Shown: positions 1 to 9,506, numbered from the stretch's first letter. The stretch: DNA of 64,000 nucleotides from Janthinobacterium lividum PAMC 25724 (GCA_000242815.2 AHHB01000014.1:1-64000), one strand, 5' to 3'. Notes: generated by a model from the sequence alone, not told the origin. Program-made: numbers and translations.

Positions 1-20
1 GGCTGTTGCACGTAGAGAAA

Positions 21-52
21 AACCCCGCCAGCAATGGTGGGGTTTTTTTTCG
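21..52 (+). terminator. Rho-independent terminator of a gene left of the window
   Basis: A 10-bp stem (21-30 with 35-44, one G-T pair, GCAA loop) is followed by an unbroken T run. The gene it ends lies outside the window to the left. Confidence 0.8.
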
Positions 53-148
53 TCTGTTGGTTTTAGTAAAAGCAGCGCTATGCGCTGCCTTTGTCATGTG
101 TGAAACCGGTCACCATCGAGGCGTGCGCTGTGCGCACGGGGGCTTGAC

Positions 149-460
149 TCAGGAGGGTTTGCCGCCCTTGAGCCGCTGCAGCAGCGTGTCCACGCTGTCG
201 CTGACGGGCAAGCCGTGGCGGCGCAGTAGTTGCACGTGCAATACGAGGTTTTCCAGCACCAGCTTGGCCGCCACCGCCAGCAGGGCCAGGTTGCGGTCTT
301 CCGGGCTGAAACTTTCCATGGCATCGGCCATCTCGCACAGGTGGTTGGCGATCAGGCCGCGCAATTCCTGCTCGTCAAAGGGCAGGTCGGCAAAATCGAT
401 GGGATCGGCCACTTCCACTTCCTGCATCAGCACGGCTAGTTCTTCCGGGGTAATCGTCAT
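149..460 (-). CDS. Small acidic protein of unknown function
   Basis: This 103-residue protein is not recognised. It starts at an ATG behind a strong AGGAGG ribosome binding site. It is acidic in the first half and mostly helical (residues about 40-90 are rich in Leu and Ala), with no signal peptide or membrane segment, so it is probably cytosolic. It stands alone: the TetR gene begins on the same strand more than 100 bases upstream, and a terminator lies on its far side. No function is assigned. Confidence 0.6.
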   Translation of the reverse strand: MTITPEELAVLMQEVEVADPIDFADLPFDEQELRGLIANHLCEMADAMESFSPEDRNLALLAVAAKLVLENLVLHVQLLRRHGLPVSDSVDTLLQRLKGGKPS

Positions 461-581
461 GCCTGGCCTCCTTGTTTACGCTGCTCTATTTTATGCCATG
501 CGTCTTTGTATTGTCGGCAGTCTGGCATTGCGGAGATGAGGAAGAACATCGGCCGGCGGTGTCTGCCCAGTTGCCGCCTGT

Positions 582-1205
582 TTATGCAGTCGGTTTTGCC
601 ACGCTGTAGTAGCACAGGAAGATGTCGACAGCCAGTTGCGTCACTTCGTGTTGGCGTGCCGGGCCCAGCAAAGGTTCACCTAGGGTGATTTGCGGCCAGA
701 ATGCAAAGGTCTTCAGTGGCGACATCAGCAGGTGTGCCACTTCCAGCGTGTCGCCCGCCTTGATGCGCCCATCTTGCTGCGCCGCACGGATCCAGATATT
801 GAGGCCTGTTTCCTTTTCATTCAGGCGTGCCACCATCGCTTGCGCACGCTCGGGCGAGTGGATGGTTTCGCCACAGATGACACGTGCTAGGTCGATGAAT
901 GCCGGGTCGCATAGCAAGACCATTTTCTGCTCGACCAAGGCCAGAACCTGCGGTCGCAGTGGCTGGTCCGCGACGTAGGGTACGGCAGGCTGTGCCACGA
1001 TGCTTTCCCACATACGCTGCAGGATTTCCGCGAACAAACCGTCTTTGCTGGGAAAATGATTGTATACGGTGCGCTTGGAAACGGCGGCCGTGGCGGCGAT
1101 CTTGTCCATGCTGGTCGCGTCAAAACCGTGCTCGCGAAACTCGGCGATGGCGGCATCGACGATGGCGACGCGCTTGCGGTCGGTGAGGCGTTGCGGTGCG
1201 GCCAT
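582..1205 (-). CDS. TetR/AcrR family transcriptional repressor
   Basis: A 207-residue TetR-type repressor. The N-terminal helix-turn-helix covers about residues 12-58 and shows the family pattern: a TSMDKIA helix, a VSKRTVYNHF recognition helix, then SKDGLF. The C-terminal part (about 80-200) is the all-helical ligand and dimer domain, of the AefR-like kind. The ATG start has an AAGGAG ribosome binding site, and the length is normal for the family. No divergent efflux or enzyme gene adjoins it (the next 448 bases look empty), so the regulated target and ligand cannot be inferred. It may act in trans or on itself. Confidence 0.85.
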   Translation of the reverse strand: MAAPQRLTDRKRVAIVDAAIAEFREHGFDATSMDKIAATAAVSKRTVYNHFPSKDGLFAEILQRMWESIVAQPAVPYVADQPLRPQVLALVEQKMVLLCDPAFIDLARVICGETIHSPERAQAMVARLNEKETGLNIWIRAAQQDGRIKAGDTLEVAHLLMSPLKTFAFWPQITLGEPLLGPARQHEVTQLAVDIFLCYYSVAKPTA

Positions 1206-1653
1206 GGCGGGAAATCTCCTTTGAAAACAATATTTTACACCTCTCGGTTTACTTTGCCAGAAATGGGAACTGTACTGTGTAGTGCAACTTTATCCCTGTG
1301 TTTTATTCATTGCTCGCATAGGCATGCAGCGCAGCTTAGTCTTCGGGTTTCTGATCGTCATGCGTGCTGCCACCTTGCACACTGGGCCAGTGGCACCAAC
1401 TTCTTCCCCAAGCTCGTCGTTACAACGCCACGCAGGCAAGTTGCACAATTGCGTGCAGATGCACAAGCTCGGTACGGTAGCAATGTTCAAGCTGATATGG
1501 ATCTGATTTTTTGCGATAAGCCCGACAGCACGCCGCCGGCCCCTGTCGCGCCGGTGCAGGCGCTGAGCTAGGCGGTCGACTTGACGTAGCCGAAGAAGGG
1601 GAATAAATGGTGGTTGGCGATGCTGGAAGAGGAGATGGCCCGGTAAAAACGGC
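1206..1653. other. Intergenic stretch without a supported gene
   Basis: Frames in this 448-base stretch are short, lack convincing ribosome binding sites and have mixed composition. The part next to 1205 must carry the TetR promoter. A startless minus-strand frame near 1569-1650 reads like a protein tail but cannot be identified. Confidence 0.5.
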
Positions 1654-1986
1654 TCAGGCCGTCACATTGATCAGGCGGCCCAGACTCTGGCCATAACTGT
1701 TCAGCTGGGGCGCACTTTTCGGCGCTGCCTGGCTCAGTTGTTGCGGTATGGCCACTTTGATCGCTTGGTCCAACTGCGGCGCCTTGACGATGCGCGTGTC
1801 GCTGTCCTGGGCTTGCCGGCTGCTGCGCTGTGTCCGGCTTAAGGTTTCCTGTTCCCGCGCCAGCGATTGGCGGCTTTGCGCCAGCTGTTCACTGTCGCGC
1901 TGTACCTGGTTCTGGCCTTGCTCGACCTTGCGCTGTGCCGTGGCCAGCGAGGCTTGCAGATTATTGACGGACGTTAGCGTGACCAT
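1654..1986 (-). CDS. Gln-rich coiled-coil protein of unknown function
   Basis: Starting at the ATG at 1986, which has an AAAGGTG ribosome binding site seven bases upstream, this is a 110-residue protein. A longer frame from 2055 has no such site. Residues about 10-55 are a Gln, Ser and Arg rich helix with heptad spacing (repeated QRK, QNQVQRDSEQLAQSRQ type segments), predicting a soluble coiled coil. There is no signal peptide or membrane helix. It stands alone. The family is not recognised; short Gln-rich coiled coils occur in cell-surface and flagellar accessory proteins, but nothing here supports either. Confidence 0.55.
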   Translation of the reverse strand: MVTLTSVNNLQASLATAQRKVEQGQNQVQRDSEQLAQSRQSLAREQETLSRTQRSSRQAQDSDTRIVKAPQLDQAIKVAIPQQLSQAAPKSAPQLNSYGQSLGRLINVTA

Positions 1987-2420
1987 ATTGTTCACCTTTG
2001 AAAGTAGGCCCAGGTGTGCGCAGAGGGGGAAGGGCAGGCCGGCGAGGCGCGACATGTCGCCAGATAATCTTTACCTGCATCAAGAGTAGGATATATTCTC
2101 GCATAGTTCCAGTTAATTATGCTTTCTTGACAATTTTATTGTGCACGTCTTGTATTGCCAAAATAGTATTTTTAAGCCAGTGCGCATCTTTTTAAGTGAG
2201 CACACGCTGTCGCTCATAGCTACTGGCTGTATGTCATCGTCGCTGCCATTTTGTGGACGCAGCGAAAATGGCGCGCGTCAAAAGCTACTCTTCAGCGTGT
2301 CAATATGTTGTTGTTTTTTTACCATTGTGGTGCTCGGTAATGCCCGGCCTGCTTAGCGCCCTGGGCTATAATTGTCGGCTAGAGTTGGTTTCTTTTGCCA
2401 TACAGACAGGTAGTTAATAC
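1987..2420. other. Intergenic stretch, promoter side of the LacI gene
   Basis: AT-rich compared with its surroundings, with no supportable gene. It should hold the promoters of the coiled-coil gene (leftward) and of the LacI-type regulator (rightward). Confidence 0.5.
2367..2372 (+). promoter_or_regulatory. Candidate -10 box for the LacI-type gene
   Basis: A perfect TATAAT lies 49 bases before the ATG at 2421. No strong -35 hexamer is evident at the right distance, so this is a candidate only. Confidence 0.4.
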
Positions 2421-3434
2421 ATGAATCTCAAGAGCCTCGCAATTGCCCTCGGCATGTCGAAAACGACAGTCAGCAGGGCGTTGAACGGCTATCCGGAAGT
2501 CAATTCCCGCACCCGTGAAATCGTCCTGGCCGCAGCCAAGAAAGTCGGCTACCGGCCCAATCCGCTGGCGCGCAGCCTGGCCGTTGGCCGTACCAATGTG
2601 CTGGGCATGATCTATCCCTTGCTGCCCAGCGACCTGGGCGACAGCGTCTTTCTTTCCGTGGTCAATGGCATGTCCGACGCCGTCGAAGCGTCGAAGATGA
2701 GCCTCATTATCGCCCCCGTGTCGCCGCCGAACGAACAGCCCTCATATGAAACGATGGTGCGCGGACGCCAGGTCGATGGCCTGGTGGTGGGCCGCACCAA
2801 GGTGATCGATGAGCGCATCGCGTATTTGACCAAGGTGGGTTTTCCCTTTGTGGCCAATGGCCGCACGCGCATCGACGCGCCGTACGCGTATTTTGACTAC
2901 GACCATGACACGGGCATCGACCTGGCCGTGTCCTTCCTGACGGCACACGGCCACCAGCGCATCGCCCTGCTGAGCGCGCCGCTGGAATTGCATTTCGCCT
3001 ACGAGCGTAAGGAAAGCTTTATCCGCTGCATGGCGCAGGCGGGCTTGCCGCTGGACCCCAATTATCTGCTCGACAATACCTTCGATCGCCGCAGCGGCTA
3101 CCAGGCCATGCAGCAATTACTGGCTTGCTCGCCGCGTCCCACGGCCGTGATCGTCGACAACCATTTGTCCGGCGTAGGCGTGGTGCGCGCTCTGATGGAT
3201 GCGGGCATCGAGATCGGCAAGGAAATCTCCGTCATCGTCTGGGGCAATGTGGAAGACACCTTGATCGGCATCAACGTCACCACCATAGCCCAGCCCGACC
3301 TGCGCCGCGCCGGCGCCAAGATGGTCGAAATGCTGCAATCCTTGCTGGCCGGCACGCCGCCGGAAAAGCTGCAGGAAATCTGGCAACCGGTGCTGTTGCC
3401 GGGGGCGACGGTGGGACGTTGTCCCGACGCATAA
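2421..3434 (+). CDS. LacI/GalR family transcriptional regulator
   Basis: A 337-residue regulator of normal LacI length. The N-terminal helix-turn-helix (residues 2-25, with the SKTTVSRALNG recognition helix) is followed by the hinge helix (VGYRPNPLARSL) and a periplasmic-binding-protein-like effector domain (about 60-330), including the GHQRIALLSAP segment typical of the sugar-binding fold. The ATG has an AGGTAG ribosome binding site. No sugar transporter or glycosidase gene is adjacent: its downstream neighbour is the convergent indolepyruvate oxidoreductase, across a shared terminator. The ligand and regulon are unknown; a sugar ligand is what the family usually suggests. Confidence 0.9.
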   Translation: MNLKSLAIALGMSKTTVSRALNGYPEVNSRTREIVLAAAKKVGYRPNPLARSLAVGRTNVLGMIYPLLPSDLGDSVFLSVVNGMSDAVEASKMSLIIAPVSPPNEQPSYETMVRGRQVDGLVVGRTKVIDERIAYLTKVGFPFVANGRTRIDAPYAYFDYDHDTGIDLAVSFLTAHGHQRIALLSAPLELHFAYERKESFIRCMAQAGLPLDPNYLLDNTFDRRSGYQAMQQLLACSPRPTAVIVDNHLSGVGVVRALMDAGIEIGKEISVIVWGNVEDTLIGINVTTIAQPDLRRAGAKMVEMLQSLLAGTPPEKLQEIWQPVLLPGATVGRCPDA

Positions 3435-3466
3435 AAAAACGCAGAGCCGAGGCTCTGCGTTTTTTA
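3434..3466. terminator. Bidirectional terminator
   Basis: A 10-bp GC-rich stem (3439-3448 with 3451-3460) is flanked by an A run on one side and a T run on the other. It can end both the LacI gene and the convergent indolepyruvate oxidoreductase gene. Confidence 0.9.
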
Positions 3467-3497
3467 TTCAAGCAGCGCTGGCTGCGGGTTTGCTAAT

Positions 3498-6400
3498 TTA
3501 CGCCACGTGCTTCCTGCCATCGGCCAGCACAGCCAACAATCTCACCTTGTCCTGGCGGTAGGTGGCGACGGCCGCTTCCTTGACGTGGCCGAAGCCGCGG
3601 ATTTTCTCTGGCAGCGAAACCAGTTCCACGCAGGTCGCCAGGTTCTCCGCAGTCAGGTTGACCAGCAGGCCGGCCAGCAATTCGCGGTATTCGACGATCA
3701 GCGCGCGTTCCATTTTGCGCTCGTTTGTATAGCCGAAGACGTCGAAGATGCCGCCCCGCAGACCCTTGGCTTTGGCCAGCAGCTTGAAGGCGCGCCACAT
3801 CCAGGAACCGAACTCCGCTTTCACCAGATGCCCCTTCGCATCTTTCTTGGCAAATAGCGGCGGCGCCAGGTTGAATTTCACCGAAAAATTCCCTTCGAAC
3901 TGCTGCTGCAATTGCTCCACGAAATGGCCATCCGTGTACAGGCGCGCCACTTCATACTCGTCCTTGTAGGCCAGCAATTTGAAATAGCTCTTGGCGACAG
4001 CCATCGACAGTTTCTGCCCCAGTCCCAGGGTGTTTTCCCGGTCGCGCACCTGTTTTACCAGGGTCAGATAACCGTCCGCGTACGTGGCGTTCTGGTAGGC
4101 GGTAAGGAACTCCACGCGCTTCTTGATGACGCTATCGAGGCTTTGCGGCATTTGCACAAGGATGGCTTGCGACGGCGTGGCGATCTGCGTGACACGGCGC
4201 ACGTCGACGGCGGCGCGGCGGCCCCACAGGAAACTTTTCTTGTTCGACTCTATACCCACGCCATTCAATTCGATGGCGCGCAGCAGCGCCGCTTCTGTCA
4301 ATGGAATGCGGCCCTTTTGCCAGGCGTAGCCGAGCATGAACAGGTTGGCGGCAATCGAGTCGCCCATCAGCGCGGTAGCCAATTTTGTGGCGTCGATGAA
4401 GTCGGCCGCGTCGGCGCCGCCCACGGATTCTTCGATCAACTGGCGCACTTCCGCCGTCGGATATTGCCAGTCGGCATTCTGCGCAAACGTGCCCGGCGGT
4501 TGCTCGTGCAGGTTGACGACGGCCAGGCTGCGGCCAGGGCGCATCTTTGATACGGCATCGTGCGCGCCGGCCGTCAGCATGTCGCAGCCTAAAATCAGGT
4601 CCGCTTCACCCGTGGCGATGCGCTGGGCGCGGATGTGCGCGGGGGATTTTGCAATTTTCACGTGCGAGGTGACGGAACCGTTCTTTTGCGACATGCCCGT
4701 CATGTCCAGCACGGACGCGCCCTTGCCTTCCAGGTGGGCCGCCATGCCCATCAGCGCGCCCACGGTGATGACGCCCGTGCCGCCGATGCCATTGATGAGG
4801 ATGTTATACGGTGCGTCGCAGGCGGGCAGGACGGGTTCCGGCAGGGGGCCGAAGTTGTCCGTCTCGCCCGTCTTGCCGGCACCCGTCTTGGTTTTCTTCA
4901 GGCTACCGCCCTCGACGGTGACGAAGCTGGGGCAAAAGCCCTTGGCGCACGAGTAATCCTTGTTGCACGAGGATTGATCGATTGTGCGCTTGCGTCCAAA
5001 TTGCGTCTCTTTCGGCAAGATAGACACGCAGTTCGACTGCACGCCGCAGTCGCCACAGCCTTCGCAGACGGCATCGTTGATGACCATGCGTTTGGCGATG
5101 TCCGGATACTCGCCTTTTTTCCGGCGCCGGCGTTTCTCGGCCGCACAGGTCTGGTCGTAGATCAGCACGGACACGCCTTGCACCTCGCGCAATTCGCGCT
5201 GCACGGCATCCATGTCCTTGCGGTCATGCAAAGTCAGGTGCGCAGGCAAGTTGCTGCGGTCGCTGTAGCGGCTTAAATCTTCCGTCACCAGCGCGATGCG
5301 GGCGATGCCTTCGGCTGCCACTTGCTGCGCCATCATCGGCACGGTGATGAGGCCGTCCACCGGCTGGCCGCCCGTCATGGCGACGGCGTCGTTGTACAGA
5401 ATCTTGTAGGTGATATTGACCTTGGCGGCTTGCGCGGCGCGGATGGCCAAGTAGCCCGAGTGGAAATACGTGCCGTCGCCCAAGTTCTGGAACACGTGCG
5501 GCAGTGTGGAAAACGCGGCTTGCCCGATCCACGGCGCGCCCTCGCCGCCCATGTGCGTGGTCAGCTTGTTCATTTCCGGGTAGATCGAGGTGGCCATCAC
5601 GTGGCAGCCGATGCCAGCCAGGGCCAGGCTGCCGTCCGGCACCTTGGTCGAGGTATTGTGCGGGCAGCCGGAGCAGTAGAAGGCGGGACGGAATGGCGTA
5701 TTCACGGCCTTTTTCAGGACCGCGTCCTTGGCGTCGAGGAAACTCAATCTCGCCTTGATCAGGTCGCAGGTGACGGGGTCGGAAATCAGGCGCGCGATGC
5801 GACTGGCGATGACACGTGCCACTTGCGAGACGGAAAAGTCCACCTTGGAGGTGAGCAGCCATTCGCCGCGCGGCGCCACCCATTCGCCTTTTTCATCGAA
5901 CTTGCCGATGACACGCGGACGCACGTCGTCGCGCCAGTTGTACAGCTGCTCTTTCAACTGGTATTCGACGATTTGGCGCTTCTCTTCCACCACGAGAATT
6001 TCATCGAGACCTTGCGCAAACTCACGCACGCTGTCCGGTTCCAGCGGCCACGGCATGGCCACCTTGAACAGGCGCATGCCGACAGCGGCCGCCATCTGCT
6101 CGTCGATGCCCAGCTCTTCCAGCGCTTCGAGCACGTCGAGATAGGACTTACCGGAAGCGATGATGCCCAGCTTGGCGTTCGGGCTGTCGATGGTGGTGTG
6201 GTTGAGCTTGTTTTCGCGCGCGTAGGCCAGGGCCGCATAGATCTTGTAGTCCTGCATCAGCGCTTCCTGATTGCGCGCCTGCTGGCCCAGCGGGATGCTC
6301 GACAGGCGTGCGTTCAGGCCGCCTTCGGGCATGACGAAATCCTGCGGAATTTTCACTTCTACGCGGAACGGATCGGCATCGATGGAAGCCGACGACTCGA

Positions 6401-7094
6401 CCGTATCGGCCAGCGCCTTGAAGGCTACCGTGCAGCCGGAAAAGCGTGACATGGCCCAGCCGTGGATGCCCAGGTCCAGATATTCCTGCACATTGCAAGG
6501 ATACAAGACGGGAATCATTGAGGCAGAGAACAGATGGTCGGATTGGTGCGGCAGGGTCGACGAATACGCGCCATGGTCGTCGCCGGCCACCAGCAGCACG
6601 CCGCCCAGTTTTGACGTGCCTGCATGGTTCATGTGCTTGAAGACATCGCCGCAGCGGTCCACGCCCGGGCCCTTGCCGTACCACATGGCGAACACGCCGT
6701 CGTACTTGGCCGGGCCGATCAGATCGACTTGCTGCGAACCCCAGACGGCCGTGGCCGCCAAGTCTTCGTTGACGCCGGGCACGAACTGCACGTGGTGTGC
6801 TTCCAGCTGTTTCTTGGCTTTCCACAGGTTCTCGTCGAGGCCGCCTAAGGGCGAGCCACGGTAGCCGGAAATGAAGCCGGCCGTGTTGAGGCCAGCGGCC
6901 TGGTCGCGCAGGCGCTGCATCATGGGCAGGCGCACCAGGGCCTGGATGCCGGACAGGAAGATGGCGCCGGAAGTGGCCGTGTATTTGTCGTCGAGGCTGA
7001 CGCTGGTCAAGCGGGAAGATTCAAGCGGTGTAGATGGCGCGGCACCGGCGTTTCTAGCGAACGCTGCGGAGCCGTTTTCCGTGGTCACGGACAT
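3498..7094 (-). CDS. Indolepyruvate ferredoxin oxidoreductase, fused alpha and gamma subunits
   Basis: This 1198-residue single-chain enzyme oxidatively decarboxylates arylpyruvates (from Trp, Phe and Tyr transamination) to aryl-acetyl-CoA, passing electrons to ferredoxin. The N-terminal part (about 40-660) carries the pyrimidine and TPP-binding domains of the alpha subunit. A Cys-rich iron-sulfur segment follows near residue 680-730 (CEGCGDCG, SNCVS, SSCNKDYSCAKGFC). The gamma-type domain begins at about 760 with NILINGIGGTGVITVG. The ATG at 7094 has a GGAG site; a longer frame starts at a TTG at 7106. The fused architecture is common in Burkholderiales. No separate subunit gene adjoins it, consistent with a self-contained enzyme. 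A palindrome lies in its upstream region. Confidence 0.93.
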   Translation of the reverse strand: MSVTTENGSAAFARNAGAAPSTPLESSRLTSVSLDDKYTATSGAIFLSGIQALVRLPMMQRLRDQAAGLNTAGFISGYRGSPLGGLDENLWKAKKQLEAHHVQFVPGVNEDLAATAVWGSQQVDLIGPAKYDGVFAMWYGKGPGVDRCGDVFKHMNHAGTSKLGGVLLVAGDDHGAYSSTLPHQSDHLFSASMIPVLYPCNVQEYLDLGIHGWAMSRFSGCTVAFKALADTVESSASIDADPFRVEVKIPQDFVMPEGGLNARLSSIPLGQQARNQEALMQDYKIYAALAYARENKLNHTTIDSPNAKLGIIASGKSYLDVLEALEELGIDEQMAAAVGMRLFKVAMPWPLEPDSVREFAQGLDEILVVEEKRQIVEYQLKEQLYNWRDDVRPRVIGKFDEKGEWVAPRGEWLLTSKVDFSVSQVARVIASRIARLISDPVTCDLIKARLSFLDAKDAVLKKAVNTPFRPAFYCSGCPHNTSTKVPDGSLALAGIGCHVMATSIYPEMNKLTTHMGGEGAPWIGQAAFSTLPHVFQNLGDGTYFHSGYLAIRAAQAAKVNITYKILYNDAVAMTGGQPVDGLITVPMMAQQVAAEGIARIALVTEDLSRYSDRSNLPAHLTLHDRKDMDAVQRELREVQGVSVLIYDQTCAAEKRRRRKKGEYPDIAKRMVINDAVCEGCGDCGVQSNCVSILPKETQFGRKRTIDQSSCNKDYSCAKGFCPSFVTVEGGSLKKTKTGAGKTGETDNFGPLPEPVLPACDAPYNILINGIGGTGVITVGALMGMAAHLEGKGASVLDMTGMSQKNGSVTSHVKIAKSPAHIRAQRIATGEADLILGCDMLTAGAHDAVSKMRPGRSLAVVNLHEQPPGTFAQNADWQYPTAEVRQLIEESVGGADAADFIDATKLATALMGDSIAANLFMLGYAWQKGRIPLTEAALLRAIELNGVGIESNKKSFLWGRRAAVDVRRVTQIATPSQAILVQMPQSLDSVIKKRVEFLTAYQNATYADGYLTLVKQVRDRENTLGLGQKLSMAVAKSYFKLLAYKDEYEVARLYTDGHFVEQLQQQFEGNFSVKFNLAPPLFAKKDAKGHLVKAEFGSWMWRAFKLLAKAKGLRGGIFDVFGYTNERKMERALIVEYRELLAGLLVNLTAENLATCVELVSLPEKIRGFGHVKEAAVATYRQDKVRLLAVLADGRKHVA

Positions 7095-7194
7095 GGCTGT
7101 CTCCAAAAGGGTGTTTCAGATAGCGGCTGTACCAGGGCCGCGCCCGGTAAGGCGCGCGCTGTGCAGACGGGATGGCCGCGTGTGGGCGGCAAAT

Positions 7195-7218
7195 AACTAT
7201 TTTAAATATAAAATAGTT
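7195..7218. promoter_or_regulatory. Palindromic operator candidate upstream of the indolepyruvate oxidoreductase gene
   Basis: A perfect 10-bp inverted repeat (7195-7204 with 7209-7218, 4-base spacer) in very AT-rich DNA lies about 100 bases upstream of the ATG at 7094. The size and symmetry suit a dimeric repressor or activator. No T run follows, so it is not a terminator. Confidence 0.5.
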
Positions 7219-7281
7219 AATGTGCTCAGTGTAGAACGCGCGTGGGGAAGGAGCAAATACGCTTTGGCGATGGGGGTATAA

Positions 7282-7321
7282 GAAAAAATGATGGCCTGCC
7301 TTGCGCTGCAAGACAGGCCAT
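7282..7321 (-). terminator. Terminator of the secreted-protein gene at 7336-8478
   Basis: Read on the minus strand, a 13-bp stem with one mismatch (7309-7321 with 7291-7303) is followed by a T-rich tract, just after the stop codon at 7336. Confidence 0.8.
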
Positions 7322-7335
7322 GCAGCAAGGCACGC

Positions 7336-8478
7336 TTAGGGTTGCGTCCAGTAAACGGGGCGAGCCCGCTGCGGGTGGGACGCAGGTGTCGCTTCCGGCA
7401 AGAGAAGATTGGTCGACTTCAGGGCCAGCGTCAGGGCCTGGGCGGCATCGATTCTGTCCACATTCGTTTTGTTGAACAGTCCTCTGGATAAACGCAGATA
7501 CACAGGGGCGCCGCCGGCTTCGATATCCACGCTATACGGTTCTGTCGTGAAAGACACTTCGTATTTCCCGGGTACTAATTGCAAGGCAACGTAACTCTTG
7601 TAGACGGCATTGTAAGAAGCGAAATTGGTTTTTTCTGGCAAGTGCTGTGCCTTCAGATGGTACGGACGCCCGTAATAAGCATCGCTGCTATGCTTGCTGA
7701 TGTTGCTGTAGTCGTTGAAGATGATCAGGTTGGCTTTTGTATTCAGGGCCGTGCCGGGAGGTGCGACGGCCGGATCAGCTTCCATTGCCGTGCTGCGGAG
7801 CAAGCCGGCGGCGTCCCTGCGCTGCGCCTGGTTTTCTGCCAGTACAGGAATGAGTGCCCTGGAGATCGCCTCCGGTCCCATGGTCGGGCCAGTTTTTTCA
7901 TCATAGTGATCGGAGAAAATGGCACTGGGAATATTCTGGATAGAGTGCCAGATCAACTTGTTGTCGAGGCGGTCAACGACAGCGATTTCGCTGCTCATGG
8001 TGAAGGAAAAAACGCAGGCGATGAAGCTGCAGCTTGACGTTGAGGAGACGTTTTCGATATGCCAATCGACGAGGGCGGCATAGCGGCGTCCCGTCGGGCT
8101 CGCTGGCAATGCCAGCGCGGTAGCCAGCGCGGAAGGCTGTTTTGCGCTCGACAACGTGGGGATGAACGCCAGTTTTTGCGTCGGATCTGCGGCCGCTTCC
8201 ACCAGTGCGCGGCAGGTCCAGCTATGCAGCATGGAAGTATTGTCCATCGCTAAGACTTTACCGAACAGGTTCTTGGTGGTGGCTGGCGTGCATTCTTCCG
8301 GTGACATGAAGGCGATGACGTCGATATCCTCATTTTTGATAGGCTGGTTGATATCGCGCACCAGCAATTCGAAGGCGGGCATGGATGTTTCTGGTACGCC
8401 CGCCGTGGCGCCGTGCCATGTGCTAAGGGCGCCAGTGCAGACAAACAGGAAAGATAAGGTAGGGCGAAGGAATGGCAT
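7336..8478 (-). CDS. Secreted protein of unknown function
   Basis: A 380-residue protein with a Sec-type signal peptide: a short charged start, a hydrophobic core (about residues 7-20) and likely cleavage near ATAG at 24-27. Cys pairs in the mature part (CTPAT, SWTCR, SSCSFIACVF) could form disulfides in the periplasm. Near residues 300-345 is a stretch of beta character (VPGKYEVSFTTEPYSVDIEAGGAPVYLRL) reminiscent of small lipoprotein or DUF2846-like domains; that likeness is from memory only. It has its own terminator and stands alone between the oxidoreductase and LysR genes. The function is unknown. Confidence 0.65.
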   Translation of the reverse strand: MPFLRPTLSFLFVCTGALSTWHGATAGVPETSMPAFELLVRDINQPIKNEDIDVIAFMSPEECTPATTKNLFGKVLAMDNTSMLHSWTCRALVEAAADPTQKLAFIPTLSSAKQPSALATALALPASPTGRRYAALVDWHIENVSSTSSCSFIACVFSFTMSSEIAVVDRLDNKLIWHSIQNIPSAIFSDHYDEKTGPTMGPEAISRALIPVLAENQAQRRDAAGLLRSTAMEADPAVAPPGTALNTKANLIIFNDYSNISKHSSDAYYGRPYHLKAQHLPEKTNFASYNAVYKSYVALQLVPGKYEVSFTTEPYSVDIEAGGAPVYLRLSRGLFNKTNVDRIDAAQALTLALKSTNLLLPEATPASHPQRARPVYWTQP

Positions 8479-8573
8479 AAGGCATTATTATGAAATAGAT
8501 AATGCAGCATGATATTTCCTTGTGGAAATAATTGATAGTGTTTTTAGTACTTTACTGCACTGCGTGCACGATG

Positions 8574-9506
8574 CTACGCGGATAGCACGTGCGCCCCCAC
8601 CCAGCGTCCGCTGCCGCACAGCTCGGCGGCCACTTGCAGCACCAGGTTTTTGACGGCGTTGCCTGCATTCGTCAGGGGAATGTTCTTCGACGCGCACAGC
8701 GCCACCGTGCGCGACAGCACGGGGCTGTGGATGGCATAGCTGCGCATGGCGCCGCTGTCCAGTTCGGCCAGCAGGGGCGCGGCCGGCAGGATGGTGGCGC
8801 CCATGCCAGCCAGGATGGCCGATTTCAGGATGGCGATCGAGTTGATCTCGATCACGTTCGCTGTCTCCAGGCCCAGTTCGCGGGCGCGGCTGTCGATGCG
8901 CGGACGCACGCCATGCTGCAAACCGGGCAGGATCAGGGTGGCGCGCAATGCCTGTGGGAACGATAGGGCCAGGCCCGCAGGCGCGAAGGGCGAATCGCTG
9001 CGGCAGATAAAACGCATCTCTTCTTCCACTAAAGGGCTGCAGGCAAAGGGCGTCAACTGGCCATCGTCAAACAGTACGGCCAGGTTGATGCGGCCCGATT
9101 TCAATTGTTCGTTCAGGTTGCCCGTGATCTCTTCCGTCAGCTGCAGCGTGATTTCGGGGTAGCGTTCGCGCGCGGCCAGCAGCAAGGGCAGGGCGAGCGC
9201 GCCGGAGATGCTATGCGGCAAGCCGAGGGTGACATTGCCGGACGGTCGCGTGGCGCTTTGCGTGACGGCTGAACGGGCGTCGGCCACCTGTTTCAGGATC
9301 GCCTGCGCGTGTTCGTAAAAGACCTTGCCCGCATCCGTGCTGAGCACCCCCTGGGCCGAGCGGTGCAGCAGCTGCACCCCCAGTTCTTCCTCCAGTTGGC
9401 GCAGCTGCTGCGTCAGGGCCGGCTGCGCCACATGCAGGATCAGGGCTGCGCGCGACAGCGAGCCATGGTCGACGATAGCAACAAAGTAGCGTAATTGGCG
9501 CAGTTC
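8574..9506 (-). CDS. LysR-type transcriptional regulator, Nac/Cbl-like
   Basis: A 310-residue LysR regulator. I chose the ATG at 9506 because the protein then begins MELRQLRYFVAI, the usual LysR start; an ATG at 9536 would add ten atypical residues. The winged helix-turn-helix covers residues 1-60 (HVAQPALTQQLRQLEEELG) and the effector domain about 90-300. The N-terminal pattern is closest, from memory, to nitrogen assimilation control (Nac)-type regulators, but no nitrogen gene is adjacent. It is divergent from the HD-GYP gene, with a palindrome between them that may be its autoregulatory site. Confidence 0.87.
   Translation of the reverse strand, partial: ELRQLRYFVAIVDHGSLSRAALILHVAQPALTQQLRQLEEELGVQLLHRSAQGVLSTDAGKVFYEHAQAILKQVADARSAVTQSATRPSGNVTLGLPHSISGALALPLLLAARERYPEITLQLTEEITGNLNEQLKSGRINLAVLFDDGQLTPFACSPLVEEEMRFICRSDSPFAPAGLALSFPQALRATLILPGLQHGVRPRIDSRARELGLETANVIEINSIAILKSAILAGMGATILPAAPLLAELDSGAMRSYAIHSPVLSRTVALCASKNIPLTNAGNAVKNLVLQVAAELCGSGRWVGAHVLSA

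Noticed and set aside
1056-1571. Plus-strand frame across the TetR promoter region
   Set aside because: It reads backwards through the TetR gene and has no protein features; only a tail near 1500-1571 seems ordered.
5322-6449. Long plus-strand frame of 375 codons
   Set aside because: It is antisense to the indolepyruvate oxidoreductase, whose domains and residues are clear. Long antisense frames are common in GC-rich DNA.
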